The notes below the pieces were generated by a model, which ran no database searches, was not told the origin of the DNA, and saw only the letters and a program-made list of their open reading frames with translations. A stretch of 23,486 nucleotides of DNA, from contig CAZLLV010000553.1 of assembly GCA_964560325.1 (NCBI GenBank), positions 1-23,486 on the forward strand, written 5' to 3'. The position numbers and the translations under genes were made by a program. How positions within the stretch are numbered: the first letter of the stretch is position 1; each line of letters starts with the position of its first letter. Source of the DNA: CAZLLV01 sp964560325 (GTDB lineage: Bacteria > Acidobacteriota > Thermoanaerobaculia > Multivoradales > DATKCC01). Shown here in pieces: positions 23,341-23,486 of the stretch.

Positions 23341-23486
23341 CTCTACGGGAAGCGGGGCGCGGTGGATGGAGCGGGCGTGCCCTCGCTGCGGGTCCGGCCG
23401 GGGGCCGGCCCGGGCCCGCCACGCACGGGGGGGGGGGCAACCCGAGGAGGCCGCCCCGGGAATAAAGAACGGGGAGGTAAGGGCGA
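23341..23486. other. Terminal non-coding sequence with an 11-G run
   Basis: A CCGGCC-GGG-GGCCGG hairpin at 23394-23408 could terminate the upstream gene. It is followed by an 11-base G run at 23427-23437 and purine-rich sequence. No gene is visible. The G run and the sudden change in texture suggest contig-end assembly or sequencing artefact. Confidence 0.5.

Noticed and set aside
23427..23437. 11-G tract as a phase-variable repeat
   Set aside because: It is at the very end of the window, outside any gene, amid irregular sequence, so an assembly artefact is more likely.
1..23486. CRISPR array, rRNA, complete tRNA, transposase or prophage genes
   Set aside because: No regularly spaced repeats, no rRNA or tRNA folds and no transposase, integrase or phage structural motifs were seen on either strand.

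Overview
The window is a GC-rich, gene-dense bacterial chromosome fragment. Two large orphan FtsX/MacB-type permeases of the 'acidobacterial duplicated orphan permease' (ADOP) architecture, an S10 serine carboxypeptidase, a secreted carboxypeptidase-regulatory-like protein and sigma-54-type promoter motifs together suggest Acidobacteriota, possibly a Thermoanaerobaculia-like lineage. This is an inference from gene content; there is no rRNA or other marker to confirm it. The ends look like contig ends: the last ~60 bases hold an 11-G run and low-quality-looking sequence.

Region 1 (79-5017, +) is a complete three-gene membrane formate dehydrogenase operon with translationally coupled genes: a molybdenum/tungsten-bisPGD catalytic subunit, a four-cluster ferredoxin-like subunit with a C-terminal membrane anchor, and an NrfD-type quinone-reactive membrane subunit. 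The catalytic subunit is a selenoprotein. The in-frame TGA at 637-639 is decoded as selenocysteine and is followed at canonical spacing by a SECIS hairpin with a GGUCU loop. The catalytic subunit has no Tat signal.

Region 2 (5018-7505) holds a DUF892/YciF ferritin-like gene (+), a strong inverted repeat between convergent genes, a small Rho_N-domain protein (-) and an FAD/NAD(P)H ferredoxin-reductase-type oxidoreductase (-). The DUF892 gene and the oxidoreductase each have a GG-N10-GC sigma-54-like promoter, so they may share RpoN control.

Region 3 (7506-8257) is a 750-bp non-coding stretch bounded by the oxidoreductase and the first permease. It contains a ~255-bp segment flanked by 16-bp perfect inverted repeats and a 9-bp-stem hairpin.

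Region 4 (8258-13327) has two divergent ADOP permeases. Between them lies a perfect 50-bp palindrome that carries two mirror-image -35/-10 promoters, so it looks like a symmetric divergent promoter-operator.

Region 5 (13346-15822, -) is a coupled nhaA-chrA pair (Na+/H+ antiporter and chromate-type transporter). It is divergent from an S10 carboxypeptidase (+) that overlaps a spermidine-synthase-like methyltransferase-fold gene.

Region 6 (18441-22231, +) concerns secretion. It has a signal peptidase I homologue fused to an N-terminal membrane domain in which the catalytic lysine position is tyrosine, then a small exported 12-cysteine protein behind a near-consensus sigma-70 promoter, then a 752-residue exported beta-sandwich-repeat protein.

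Region 7 (22249-23340, +) has three small genes: a conserved hypothetical protein, a DUF433 antitoxin-like protein without a recognisable toxin partner, and an SRPBCC/AHSA1-like protein.

The most notable points are the SECIS-decoded formate dehydrogenase, the 50-bp palindromic divergent promoter, the paired sigma-54-like sites, the lysine-less signal peptidase and the adjacent Cys-rich exported protein.
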